From Trichuris trichiura (lineage: Eukaryota > Nematoda > Enoplea > Trichinellida > Trichuridae), in NCBI GenBank assembly GCA_037903355.1, contig JBAJFE010000026.1, positions 6,758,001 to 6,822,000 on the forward strand: a DNA stretch of 64,000 nt. Reading direction: 5' to 3'. Of the stretch, positions 1-11,003 are shown piece by piece. A program made the translations under genes and the position numbers. The notes beneath the pieces are model-generated. The model worked only from the letters and a program-made list of their open reading frames with translations. It was not told the DNA's origin and searched no databases. The number at the start of each line of letters is the position of its first letter. Position 1 is the stretch's first letter.

Positions 1-470
1 CCGCACAGACAACAGGTTTGCCTGAAAATGCAGGGTATCACAGATTTATTATTTGAAACCAGACTATACAATATCTGTACCATATGTGGCATAAATAAGT
101 CCTGCTGGCAAACACGTACTCCACAGATAGTGTGTATGTAGCCGTAGACCCTGTATATCACAAATATCCTACTTATAAGTAATGTATCCTGTGTTTATGC
201 CAAATATACACCAAATATTCTCTATATGCAAATAATTACATTATAGACACTGCATATGTGCGTTAGAGACTATTTATGACGTAGATATATTTATAAGCAA
301 TGTGTACCACGTAGAAGTCATTTGCAGTGTAAATATTCCTCGCATGCAAATACGTACAGCATACATACTACATATGTACCACAGAAACTGTGGCTGTGGC
401 AGGTATTGTGCTTATAGGCAAACGATACTGCGTGAATGCTGCAAACCTCAATGAATATCTTGTACATATA
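1..470 (+). repeat. Decayed tandem repeat, period about 119 bp
   Basis: Related blocks recur about every 117-121 bases. They are recognisable by TGCAAATA-ACGTACA, CATATGTACCACAGA-AACTG and TTATAAGCAATGT variants near positions 110, 230 and 345 and 175, 295 and 410. About 3.5 units are visible. The units are too diverged to be a young satellite. The same array is found inverted at the end of A' and again in direct orientation after 56297. Confidence 0.6.
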
Positions 471-2237
471 AGACCTCCATATTAGCATACGTTATAGAAA
501 CTTGGAGAACAGAAAATAGGCTACGTGTAAGCAGCATGTACTGCGTACGTACGTGCTGGCTGTGTAGTTAGTACACATACTTTCTATGTACTATCTATAC
601 TAAACTTACACCAAGCAAATTGTCTACGTGAATGTAGGTATAGCAACAAGACCACATGCTTCTACGCCAAGATGAGTTGAAGTCAAGTTGAAGCCCTGTC
701 GTTCCGCCCATACTAGCGAGCACTCAAATCATCTTGTTCTTCCCTTACCTAAGCGTAAGCCAAAGTAAAAACCTCACTTTTGTCTTAGGCTTAAGTAAGG
801 CAGAAAAAGATGGCTTGCAAACTTAGAGTATGGCGGCGGAGCACATAATCGACGATGTTCAGACTTTTTTCCTTTGTCAGAAGAGCTGGTAAAACGAACA
901 GCGCTGCGACTGCATAATAATAACGCAAAAGCATGCTCCTGAAAAGAAGGCTTTGCTTACGGTTTATGTAAATGGGAAAAAATACCCTCAAGTATCCTGC
1001 GGGCAGAACCAATAGCTCTGTTATCGAAGTAATGCAATGCTGATTCTGACATTGATTTTTCTTCTAGCGAATTTGGTCTGCATCGATGTGTATACAAATA
1101 AATGGGTACCTGCAAACCTCTTTACGTTTTTAAGCAGCGGCTAGTGGAAAAGGTAAGGCCTTCTGAAACGCATTTGTGGGGATGATCACTCTGAAAGCGC
1201 GCATACCATTTTTACTGACATTTGACATGAATTGCTAATGCATTTTCCTTCCAATCTTTGTTAGGTGATCAGAATTCAATGATAGAAGCTTTTACGTCGG
1301 ACAGTCGACAGATCGCTTAGATATGTCCCAACAAAACTTTAAGCGCGGCCGATCGAAAATAGATAACGCTTTTGACCTATGATTATTGCTATGTTCAAGT
1401 GGACGAGAAGCGCAAAACTGGATTTCGCTGCATAAATTACATTACGTTTGTGCAGACGCCGACCCGCTCTGCTGTTAAGGAATTAGCCTTTGAGAGTGTC
1501 GATACGTCGTACCAGCGGAGGAAAAGCAAACTGTTTAAGCGTGAACAGAAAGCGCAAATACAGAATTGATCGAGTGAACAAAGGGAATCCGGCAGCTGTG
1601 ATCTGAAAGTCCGCGCTATTGTACACAGGTTAGCTGGCGGCATCGAACTTATGAAGCAATGGTAAGAGCAAGTTTAAAAGTTTTCATTTGACCATTACGT
1701 TGGAAAACAACTTAAATCCTTTCGAACACAGGACACTAAAAGAACGCTGCTTTGACACTGTTTCTACAAGCTTCGTGCACATAAAGGGTTTGACCATCAA
1801 GTCAGTCAACAAAGTAAATAATTGAAAAGTTCTGAAAAGTGTTCCGCGCATGAGACGGTTGGCTGTTGCCGTGTTGACGTGGATGGACTGCGTGGTTTGC
1901 TATCAGCTGTACAGCCAACCTTACCCTATCCGCTCGACCATTATGGATTCGTCTTATGAGAGTCTTAAGAAAAAGATGTAATTTTCAACTTAGAGCCTTG
2001 GGTTTCGTCTAATCGTGATCAAATAAAAACGAATAGTTATTGCTTGGTGGACGACTAAGATGCCCGCGCAAAAAAGTTAAAAGACTCAGTTTGGGTCATC
2101 AGCTTTCAAAAACACGGGTGGAGCAGCGCACTTAGTGAACGATGCAGACCTTAGTCATCTATCTCTGCCATTGGAATGCTGACCTTTCGCGGTTCCCATG
2201 TTCGGTGACACCTTGGCGAAAGCCCATCCGCCATTTA

Positions 2238-4958
2238 CAGGCAGTTCTCGTATAACGCGAGCGTTTGGTCACTTAAAAATCCTGAAAAATCACGCGTTAT
2301 ATGAAATCGCGTTATAGCAGACATGTAAAGTATAGGAAAATCACGATTTGGTTCAAAGCGTCAAAAGGATTGTTTACTTGTGAACAACAACGGAGAGATA
2401 TCTTAAATAAGCTGCGTTGAAACAGGAAGTATGATGTACCTGAGCTACTTATTCTACCGTTAGGCATACTGACGTATGGATCCTCTTACACAGGGTCTGA
2501 ATAACATTATCTTTTACGGCGATCATACGTTAATGGCAGAGTTTTTATGATAGAACTCTTTAACGCGGACAGAGTTCAAACTGGCTTTCAGGACCGGGGT
2601 GCTTGCGTCTTTACCTTGTGGAAAGAGTCCCTCTCAGTACTAAAATAAACGACCTCAGACCCAGGAAAAAATCGAGTTCCGTTGGACTCACTTTTTTAAT
2701 CTCACTATCCTTTGTTACGGGCGAACTGAGGTCCTATTAAATGTAGAAGGTAGCGCTTTCTCATCGTCACAATGTTTCTTCATTGCAGTAAAGTAGAATT
2801 CGAGCTTCTTTTGTTTTGCACGTGTACTTCTTTCGTACAGCAGCTGCTTATATGGCTCCAAGCAAGCTCGGATACCTCTTGTGGTTTTCCCGCTGCGTTC
2901 TGCCTCACAATCTTTGTGTTCGTGGCATTGTAAACGCTTTTCAATAGTTTCCAGGGTATCTGACAGCTCAGCAGTGGTCATTTGTCGCGGAGGAGGCGGA
3001 GGAACTTCCTGATTTTCGTCATCTTCTCTTTTTTCTGCTTCCCCTGCTACAGAAAGTTCCTGCAGCTGCTCGGTGGTCAGCTCATCCGGTTGACAATTCA
3101 AAATGTCCTCAATATCCTGATATTCCACTCCTTCAAAGCCTAGCCTGTTTGCCAACTGAACGCAGCTTTCAGTAATTTCGCATACGTGAGCAAAAGGCTC
3201 AAAGTCTTTAAAATCGAAGATCAGATCTAAGATGAGTTTCCGCCAAACACGGTGCAAGCACTGTTTCGATACGCCATTGCAGGCTTCTACGCGTTGTTAA
3301 TGGCCATTCTCAGGTTATAGTTCTTCCAAAATTCCATCACAATTTCACGAGTTTCTCCGTCGGTCCCGTCGATCAGCATCTTGTACGTTCGCCTTAAGTA
3401 GTAAGCTTTGAATGCTCCGATAGCGCCTTGGACAGGCGGTTGCAACAAAGAAGTTGTCCGTGCAGGCAAGAAAACAAAGTGGACATTTGGGTGTAGCTTA
3501 GCTATCGTCGGTGGGTGGCATGGCGCGCTATCCATGACTAGGAGAAGTTTAAAAGCCAAGTTCTTCTCGTTCAAGTATTTCCTAGTGCCATTCACATAAG
3601 CATTAAAAAAAATGTCAAGGCAAACTTGGGCGGTCATCCATCCTCTTTTGCTGTAAACGCCCAAACTGCTTTTAACAATTCCCCTTAGGGCTCGTGGATT
3701 GGCATGACGATGAATCATCAATGGCTTCAGCTTAAGATCCCCATTAGCGTTGGCACCGAGCTTTACAGTCACACGGTCTTTCGCAGCGCAGATTCCTGCG
3801 GCATGCCTACGCTGTCTGGAAATGTAGGCCCTTTTTGGCATACGGTTTAGATAAAGATTTGTCTCGTCGAAGTTAAAAATTTGATCGAGGCAGTAGCCCT
3901 TTTCTTTGACCAAGTTTTGTACTTCTACTGGAAATGTTAGCACGGCATCGACGTCCGCGCTTCCTGCTTCGCCACAGAGACGAACATTGTGAAAACTGTA
4001 TCGATTCTTGAAACTGCAGAACCAACCACTACTAGCACTACATGGAGGAATTTCAGTAGGATTTGTAGACTGTTTCTTAAGGTCTTCGTAAATGATAACT
4101 GCTTCCTGTCTGACGGTGGAAAACGTTGTTCCTATTCTTTTCTTCGTTTGAGTTTCGATCCAAATGCTGAGTAGTTTTTCCATTTCTTCCAGTGTCTTAG
4201 GCCTTGTTCTTATTGACATCGCAATACATGAACTGGTACCGCTTACGCGTCTGTTTAATTTTTTCTGCATTGCTCCTAATGGTCCGCAAAGTTGATTTCT
4301 TTATGCTGGTAACTTCGACGATATCCTGTGTCGTCTCATTCCGTTCATACCGTTTCAGTATCTCAAGTTTCTCTCCAACAGTCAGCGCCTTCCTTTTTCG
4401 ACCACTACCAGCTGACTTCGAATCAGGAAGCTTAGACATTTTCAAATACTTAAAGGCTATCCTCAGATCGCGGAATCAGACAAAATACTTACGAATTGAG
4501 CTCGCAATCGGAGGGTGTGAATGCTTTCCGAATTCTGTGCTAGCGTACTACGACTCACTGGAAAACCTCTACGATGCCCGCACATCGGGAAAATTGAAAA
4601 TGGAAACGTCGTCTGTACACATGTTCCTGCCGGCGCGAATTATTCCACCGAACATGAACACCGATCAGTAGCCTGTTTGAGTATGCATATTGCAGGGTGC
4701 ACAGCTGGGACGGACACTACTTCTGATAAGAATCCTAAACGTTTTTGTCACATTTCGCTTGTTCGTGTCCGAAGAACGCGCATAAGCTAACAGCGCGGCC
4801 TTTGTTTGCTCTCGGTGGATGAAAACGCGGGGAGACTTTGCCATACGCCCACGCTTTCTAGTCGGCGAAATCGCGTTATGTGAGAAAGTGCTACAATTTC
4901 AAAATTGCGTATGAGCGAAAACGCGTTATATGAACGCGCGTTATACGGGAACTACCTG
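2238..4958 (-). mobile_element. Tigger/pogo-like DNA transposon, inactive, left copy
   Basis: The element is bounded by terminal inverted repeats starting CAGGCAGTTCTCGTATAACG at the left and its imperfect complement (ending ACTACCTG) at the right, and is flanked by TA on both sides (2236-2237 and 4959-4960), the target duplication of the Tc1/mariner superfamily. Subterminal copies of ATAACGCG/CGCGTTAT lie near both ends, as expected for transposase binding sites. It is 2721 bp long and carries a split transposase on the minus strand. The copy at 51086-53806 is almost the same base for base; I saw differences only near 4760 and 4793. Confidence 0.93.
2715..4445 (-). pseudogene. Tigger transposase, broken (HTH, DDE domain, C-terminal tail)
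   Basis: Three ORFs in different frames together make one Tigger/CENP-B-like transposase. The first (4445-4197) has the Psq-type helix-turn-helix (SGRKRKALTVGEKLEILKRY). The second (327 codons, 4270-3287) has the CENP-B-type HTH and then the DDE domain. The third (3257-2715) is the C-terminal tail after the RVWRKL segment. The first two catalytic Asp are present, in FNFDETNLY (residue 135 of the second ORF) and LLLVMDSAPCH (247). The third is lost: the usual QP-x-D-QG reads QPPVQG at residue 280. One frame break joins ORFs 1 and 2, and another, ending in TAG, separates ORFs 2 and 3. It cannot make active transposase as it stands. Confidence 0.9.
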
Positions 4959-5566
4959 TATAAGGCTACAACTACACAGCCTAAACATAAGTATTATACT
5001 AAAGCTTAGGATAAAGCAAGGGTAAAACATAATAGCCGGCATGCTGTTTTACCTTTATTCAGGATTCTGGATTATTCAAGATTTTAATCTCAGCGCTTGA
5101 CTATTCAGGGCATTTTAGCTAAACCAGATAGACTGCAGCCTCTCACTGTTGTCATCTCTAGCAAATGAGCTACTGTCATTTCGGATAAGCAGGAAATGAA
5201 CCAAAGATAGATGCCAGATCAGAATCTTTTAGTTCTTATGCAGTAAGCCAATGCCAGACGTTTCTGCGCATTTTGCAAAGTTTGAACTAACGCGTAGTTT
5301 TGCAATACATGCTTTTTCTTCTTTGTTTTGCATTATTGCTCCAGCAGCACTATTAAAAAATAGGCGAACTTTATTTTATACGATGTCTTCATGCTAATGC
5401 AACTTTCAACATTATAAACATCATGTCGCCTCATACACAATGTACTACATGGACAAAACCGGAAGCATATTTTTCAGATTCGTTAGTTTCAACGATGCTG
5501 AAATATTGCGCAGATGGTAACAGGTAGAAATGAACTGGACTATCTAATAAGACTTTTCCCAAAAGC

Positions 5567-7823
5567 TTAATTTACTTCCATCATTTCTTCAGTTTCCTCA
5601 CATTGTGGGGAGAGCATATACAAGTTTTTGTACTCCTTAAATGGCAATCATAAAATGAGAAAAAGCTAAGCAGAATTGATTCACCTCCTGTCCGCTGATA
5701 TTGATGGGGCAAACTAGAAAGTTGAAAGGATTTCGTTCATGCCATGGCATTCCATTGCTGGCACAGAAGAAGTACCCATCATCACTATCTTCAGAAAAAT
5801 TCAGAGGCTGCTGAGATGGAACATCAGCGTCTATCTCAACAGCTCCTCCAGAGATTGGCATTACTTTCTGAGACAAATGTGAAATTGCATTTAAAGATTT
5901 GGGTTTTGTGAATTACGTGATAGTCATCGCCAGAGGTGTCTTCAACGAAAGGAGTCATTGTGGGCAGGCTGTTGCAAGGTACTGCTTTTTTCATAGCACG
6001 GGGGCATTCACCCTTTTTCATACGCGGATGAGTTGTGCTGGGCTGTTTCCAATCACCTGCAGTTAGAAAACATTTATTAATCACAGCATGTTATGTTCGA
6101 ACAGAATTTCTAAGAGCTGTGTGAAAACTATATGAAAAAGTGACCCTACAGCGTGCTCACCTGACAATGTTTCTCTAAAAAAATAATAAATTAAAATGCA
6201 CCTTTCAATTTGTTGCTTTGGTCAGACTGGTCGGTCGCTGGTGCCATTTCCCACTGTTGCGTTCGACAGTACTTCACGGCAGAATGTAGTGCACAATAGT
6301 TTCGCGCGTTCTGTTGGCGGAGGAAAAATGAAGACTTCTTTTCTACCAATTTTTAAACTTACAGTAACATGTCTATTCGAGTGTAAGTGTTCTTTTAAGA
6401 CGGAGCGGTTTGAGAATTCTTTCTTGCACGTATAGCAATAAGGAATGTATCCTTCCTGAAATAGGCAATTTAATAGTATTTGTATGGAATATCAATTAGC
6501 GTTTTGCAAGTCGAAGCTACAAATGACTCGGTATCCCAAGAAAAGCAATGTCACTTCTACTGTTAGTGTAACAGTCCACTGACTTAATCTAAACTTGAAC
6601 AAATCTGCAAATCATTGCTGCTACCATGTCTCCATAGTAGAAAGGAGATGGTTCATATCTGTTCTTCGCCTCAACGGTTTTCATGTTCCAAGCTAAGAGC
6701 AATTCATAGTTTGATAGTAAAAGTGTAAATCATGAATTGTACTTCTTTTCTGCGGAGTTCTACAGCGGTCCTCTCTGCCACTTGCATGTTTTTGTAGTTG
6801 CACACGCGAATGGCCGTTATGATAGCGGGATGAGGCGCCACGTCTGGTTGAAGTAGTTCGCAGACTTTCCCCTAATGAACATGCTTCATTATCTGTCAGC
6901 TGTTTAAAAATAAAAAGCATTTTACCACACCTGCGTAGCTTTTGTCCCGCAGCTTACAGTCGCTAAAGATGCGGGGGCGATGCGGAAATCTCTCCCTCTG
7001 ACCAAGACGGCTATCAAACTTGTTTGCCACTGTACGTTGTACCCCTGCAAAGCAAGACAGTTGGGAAAAGATATACTGAGTAGCATTAAGCTTGTCTTCG
7101 TCATTTCAACCTATTACTTAGGAGTACTCAATAAAAACTTTAAAGTTTCTCTTATGAAGAAAAGTTGCTTTGTAATAAGTATTACAATAAGAGTGCCATT
7201 GAGATTAACTTTTAACACGCGTAATGAAAACAGCATTTTAGTTAGCGAGAATAGAAGTTCTGTAAGTAGGAGCAGCGGGTAAACTTTTTTTTTATTTTTG
7301 GAGAAATCACTCAGTCAGCCTTAGCAGTATTTTGCCATGTTCTGCCCTAAACATGTTTCAGTTGAAGAATAGAGATAAGACTAAGCATTATGCAAATACA
7401 CTCTCAGGTTACTGTAACAGGTATGCATTCAAATAGAACCGTTTTTGTGCTACTAAAAATTATATAGCTGATGGCAACTAATTAAAATTTGAGAAAAATA
7501 TATTGGCAGATACAAACTGGCTGAATTCATTATTACTAAGGGACAGTTGCCTAGCTCTTTTGCTCTGTGCCAAAAATGAAGGAAATTAGGCTACCATCCA
7601 ACTCTGCACTTGACCTGTTCAAGAAAATTTCAATACATGAGGTTGTGTTATAGAAAAACAGAGCAATCTATGTTTTTTTACTTTTGTGGCGATAATCTTC
7701 ACGGCTGTAAGGTGAGAAACGGTCCATGTAGGGACTGTATCGTTCTCTCTGTTTTTCGCGCCAGGCGGCAAAAAGCTATGAAACGAACTTTTCGAATGAG
7801 CGCTGGGCAAAAAAGAACTTACT
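5567..7823 (-). pseudogene. U1-type zinc-finger gene, left copy, lacking most of first exon
   Basis: Spliced gene inferred from conserved frames and GT-AG sites shared with the mirror copy at 48081-50504. Minus-strand exons: remnant ending 7823; 7775-7682 (contains RERYSPYMDRFSPYS); 7044-6931; 6892-6743; 6451/6455-6363; 6042-5917; 5867-5685; 5635-5567 ending in TAA. The 6455-6363 exon encodes a C-x2-C-x12-H-x5-H finger (YCYTCKKEFSNRSVLKEHLH), typical of U1-like/matrin-type RNA- or DNA-binding fingers. The N-terminal part is rich in Arg, Ser and Tyr; the C-terminus is acidic (EETEEMMEVN). Introns near the start and end are 47-49 bp. Exons 2 and 5 onward are open here, but about 197 bp holding the mirror copy's start codon is absent. 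The exon 3/4 and 5/6 junctions are ambiguous by a few bases. Function unknown. Confidence 0.6.
6363..6455 (-). other. Zinc-finger exon (C-x2-C-x12-H-x5-H), left arm
   Basis: A 93-bp segment between a CTATTTCAG-type acceptor and a consensus GTAAGT donor encodes one complete U1-type finger. Compared with the mirror exon (49589-49681) there are four silent changes and two conservative replacements (Lys/Gln, Val/Ile). That pattern suggests the finger was selected at protein level after the duplication. Confidence 0.7.
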
Positions 7824-8016
7824 TCCATGTCTGTCCAGGTCTCGTAGCGTTGAGCAACAGAGCACACTGCGCGTCAATTGTTACAGAAGAATGATTTGCA
7901 GGTTTGATATGCCGTATTTCTACTCACACTCAGCATTTTGTACGCATACTAAACCAATTATTTAGCTTATTAAGATTAATAATGTGAAACTAAAAAATTT
8001 TTAAAAAAGTTTTTAC

Positions 8017-8198
8017 CTTAGTGTAGCAAGAAACGCGCGTAGCACGTTTTGACGCATGTGACGGTTCGTATTAATGTAGACAGACGTCTGGCTTTTAGCT
8101 GTCTTCAATGAAGAACCTTCCTTTAATTTGAAGCAGTCTGATTTGTGTTTCTTTGGATATATTTTTAAGGATTTTTTCCGAGGCACATTAACTCTCAT
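8017..8198 (-). CDS. Candidate first exon of a small basic protein (left arm)
   Basis: An ATG-initiated frame of 60 codons ends at CTAAG followed by a GTAAAA donor. It is Lys/Arg-rich, starting MRVNVPRKKSLKIYP and ending NVLRAFLATL. The mirror copy from 47649 has one extra A in the poly-A run after the first nine codons, which shifts the frame to an early stop. If this is a gene, the left copy is the intact one. No family recognised. It lies about 190 bp upstream of the zinc-finger gene remnant on the same strand and could belong to it, but no phase-compatible join was found. Confidence 0.3.
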
Positions 8199-9017
8199 GC
8201 TGGCACGTTTCCTCAGGACCAATCAAGTTTCGCTGACCCTGTTTCCATAGACCAATAAAAATGTACCTATGGTAGCCTATCGTATATAAGGGAGGCCCTG
8301 AAGAAATGTCTGGCAAAGTAAAACAGACCTTGACCTAATGGAATGTTGTCCATTGATGATAATCATAAGTCAGACATTGGATTCGCGTAGTACGAATAGA
8401 ATCATGCACTGAACTGTAGAGGCGGTTTGCACAATGGAAACGTAAAAAAGGTTTGCATATTCATAAATAAATGTTCGTTTAAAACTTTTGTGGTATTTGT
8501 ACAGCGTGTGTTGTTGTTGTTGCTGCATGCAAGTTTATATTATCGTTCAAAATCTAGTTCTTTTGTTAAGCCATGTTATTTCGTAGCTTTGCATTCAGGA
8601 AGATGGCTAAACTATCTTTACGCACATCGTGTTTCTTAGTTTAAGGAATAAGCATGTTTTGCAACAGCATGTAATTGCATGACTTGTATTAGTCACTACT
8701 GTGTGCAAATACATGAAACGCTTTTGGCTTTTTGAGGACCCTCACTTTGAGGTACCTGCTATAAGCCGTTGTATAACATTGTAGAAAAATCAATAATTCA
8801 GTAAAGAATCTAATGCCCACAAAGTTTCCATGAAACTAAGTGGGTGCTGCAGGCATGCTAAAAGATTGCGCTGAAATTGGCTGCTAACGTTTCGATGTCC
8901 TCACTGACAGCTCAAACAAAGAACTTTTTCAATAATGTGTTGCTGCAGCTTCAGCAAACAACGCAAACATAGCTAAAGTTTATTTTTTCGTGAAAGCTCT
9001 ATCCAAATGCAGCGCTG

Positions 9018-9320
9018 CTAGTTGCACTGGGCAAAGATTAGTGCGTCTGAGCAAATCGTAAACCAGTTTGACACTGAATACATTACCATTTCCAATGTGC
9101 CTGAACACATAGAAAAAACATTAATGCCGGCTAGCACCGTTAGACACGCTGTGGTAGTGAGTAAATCTAAGAGCTGAGCATTGTTTTTGTAGATCGTCAA
9201 ATATTGCTCCCATTTCTGCATTACAATGTTTGAGCAGCAATTTTTGACAAAAGGTACGAGAGAATTTATGTAGCAAAACAACTTTGTACTTGCATGAATT
9301 CGCATGCTGAAGATACTCAT
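9018..9320 (-). CDS. Conserved 100-codon ORF, unidentified (left arm)
   Basis: An ATG-to-TAG frame of 100 codons matches the mirror ORF at 46527-46829 in length and in all but two residues (Val/Leu, Ala/Asp), with one silent change and a TAG/TAA stop. It has a hydrophobic stretch near residues 53-83. A different frame of the same stretch, entered at a TGCAG acceptor near 9208, reads MGAIFDDLQKQCSALRF and looks at least as protein-like, so the coding frame is uncertain. Conservation alone may only reflect the young duplication. Confidence 0.25.
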   Translation of the reverse strand: MSIFSMRIHASTKLFCYINSLVPFVKNCCSNIVMQKWEQYLTIYKNNAQLLDLLTTTACLTVLAGINVFSMCSGTLEMVMYSVSNWFTICSDALIFAQCN

Positions 9321-9760
9321 TGATGTTTAAGTTTAATGTTGCAAAATTATTTTGTTTCTTATTATCATTATTCTCTAAAATGGCACTAGCTTAAACCATT
9401 TCAAACTCATCTGCTTGCACTGCTATTTGTACAAGGATAAAAGTTTATTATTTGCATCAAAAGAATTCAGCCAGTTCTTAGTAGCACAGCAAATCCTGTC
9501 TTGGATCACGCTTGCTCTAAAGACAGTCCGCTCTTTTATCCTCAAAGCTCACTGAACATTTTTGGCACACGCAATAAATGGTTTTTATGCTGTAACTCAC
9601 AATGAAATTTGAACATGTCACTTATCATGTTCTTCCATTATGATATATTTTCACTTCCCTACAAAATGCTCTAAACAATCCCCAAAGCAATGAATATTTT
9701 TTACATAAACTTCCTCATTTTTCCAACAACGCAACCACACTATCCACATATTTTGTTGCA

Positions 9761-9997
9761 GTGAAAAGGAGCCATAAATGTCTGTTTCAATTTCCTGTGA
9801 AGTACAATTTTAAGGGTTTTTTCTTTATGAAGGCAGAAGTACAACACGGGTTATACATTTTGTACCTATCTCCATGGATTTTCTGTGATCCTAAATCAAG
9901 ACGCACAATTCTAATCGTATGCATGCCTTGTGCTAGCCATTACAGTACACCTACTGATTCGACGTACTCTGACAAATTAGTGTCACAGTATAATTAA
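9761..9997 (+). CDS. Very conserved open segment, possible exon (left arm)
   Basis: A 78-codon open frame follows a good acceptor (ATTTTGTTGCAG) with no ATG, as for an internal or last exon. Only one difference was seen from the mirror at 45850-46086 in 237 bp, while the 35 bp upstream differ at about five positions. The opposite strand also has exon-like open pieces here, including one ending KYVDSVVALLEK before a stop in both arms, so strand assignment is open. No family recognised. Confidence 0.25.
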   Translation: MKRSHKCLFQFPVKYNFKGFFFMKAEVQHGLYILYLSPWIFCDPKSRRTILIVCMPCASHYSTPTDSTYSDKLVSQYN

Positions 9998-10128
9998 AAC
10001 CCAAGATGAGAACGAATAATATAATCACTTGCATTATCTTGTGCTATATAACGCTTTCAAAATATTAACTGAGGAAAAATGTGCTTTACTAAGCTATAAG
10101 CCTTATGCTCTTCAGGAGAAGATACTCA

Positions 10129-10653
10129 CTATGCACTGTACTTCTCCTCATCAATAATGAAACACATTATATCCTGTTTAGAAGCGGTATCAGCATTTGG
10201 TTTATTTGCATAGAAAGTTCTGATAAAAGTGCAAAATTGCGCTTAGTCTTTTGCTATGGTGACTCACCTGATGCTTATAGTTATTTCAAACATAACGAAA
10301 GAAGGCAATGGAGACATGCTACAGCAAAAACTCATTTCTTTGTCATTGGCAGCAGTGGCTGAGTCATGCTGACAAGCAGTATGTCAACGGTATGAATTTC
10401 TTCTCAACCAAAATGCAAAATAGCTCTTAATGCTTCACTTCCACCACAATGTAAGCTATGTGGACAGTTTGTGCCACAGAACATACAGCTGACCTCTATC
10501 TTCTCTTCATCACTGTCAAAGGTGACGAAATGTAGCGCTCATACAATATCACTTTTCGGACAACTCATCAGAATCATTATCTGTTCAGCGTATAAATTAG
10601 CTCATAACAGTTTGCAAGGACTCACACCTATGTTTTCGCTAACATTGCTTTTT
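10129..10653 (-). CDS. Small Cys-rich acidic protein gene, intact left copy (partial 5' end)
   Basis: Five exons joined by tiny introns keep one open frame: 10653-10628, 10580-10553, 10512-10409, 10358-10268 and 10219-10129, with introns of 47, 40, 50 and 48 bp and compatible phases throughout. The protein has an acidic stretch (NDSDELSEN), then a cysteine cluster (CMFCGTNCPHSLHC) that could bind metal, then PLPSFVMFEITISI, ending CFIIDEEKYSA before TAG. A GTGAGT overlapping the stop could extend it by one residue. The first exon was not found; reading further upstream meets a stop. The mirror copy at 45199-45722 has lost one base in the fourth exon. No known family recognised; the Cys spacing does not match a classic zinc finger. 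Confidence 0.5.
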
Positions 10654-10880
10654 CTGGTTTCTAATTAAGTCACTAGCAGATCATCAGTGCATTCTGCTGC
10701 AAACGTTGTTTCTGAAATATGAAACCACCGTGATAAGCGTTCTCTTCATCTCTATTTAATAAGACAATGTAGCAGTGTTGTTCTACTCACCACAATGTAT
10801 TACGCATACTGACAGCAAGTCAAAAATGGCCGGTTGAACGCCTGTTCAGCACTTCCACATTAAAGGTGTAAAATTTTCAA

Positions 10881-11003
10881 ATGTCTTTCGTTCATTTGCC
10901 CTTAAGAGTCTCTTCTGTTGTTGGTTTTTCGTCTACTGCTGTTCTCTCTTTTTGCTTATTCTTTTGGAGAGTTGCGAGCGGTCTTTTTCGTCGGCCAAAA
11001 TAG
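10881..11003 (+). pseudogene. Hydrophobic ORF truncated at the A/B junction
   Basis: This frame starts MSFVHLPLRVSSV and matches the first 33 or so codons of the ORF at 44971-44762 on the other arm. At 10977 the homology to A' ends and the frame runs into B-palindrome sequence, acquiring a foreign tail (GLFRRPK) and a stop. The junction therefore truncates what was probably a small membrane protein gene. Confidence 0.5.

Larger units (their letters stand above)
1..10977 (+). repeat. Outer inverted-repeat arm A
   Basis: This 11 kb block recurs in reverse complement at 44875-56188. Paired positions sum to about 56189 near the outer end, 56044 through most of the arm and 55850 near the inner end; the steps mark two indels. 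One, near 620-660, is an exchange of about 145 bp. The other, near 7840-7850, is about 197 bp missing here, and it removes the first exon of a gene. Divergence is low but uneven: near zero from about 1630 to 5350 and a few percent elsewhere. Homology stops at 10977, five bases before the B palindrome starts. The arm carries a dead Tigger element, a zinc-finger gene copy and a Cys-rich gene. The true outer end lies beyond the window. Confidence 0.95.

Noticed and set aside
4204..4671. 155-codon plus-strand ORF, mirrored at 51840-51373
   Set aside because: It is antisense to the Tigger transposase and its 5' region; conservation is explained by the near-identical element copies.
8283..8295. TATATAAGG-like TATA box, conserved in both A arms
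   Set aside because: Conservation is expected from the duplication, and no transcript start or gene is placed downstream.
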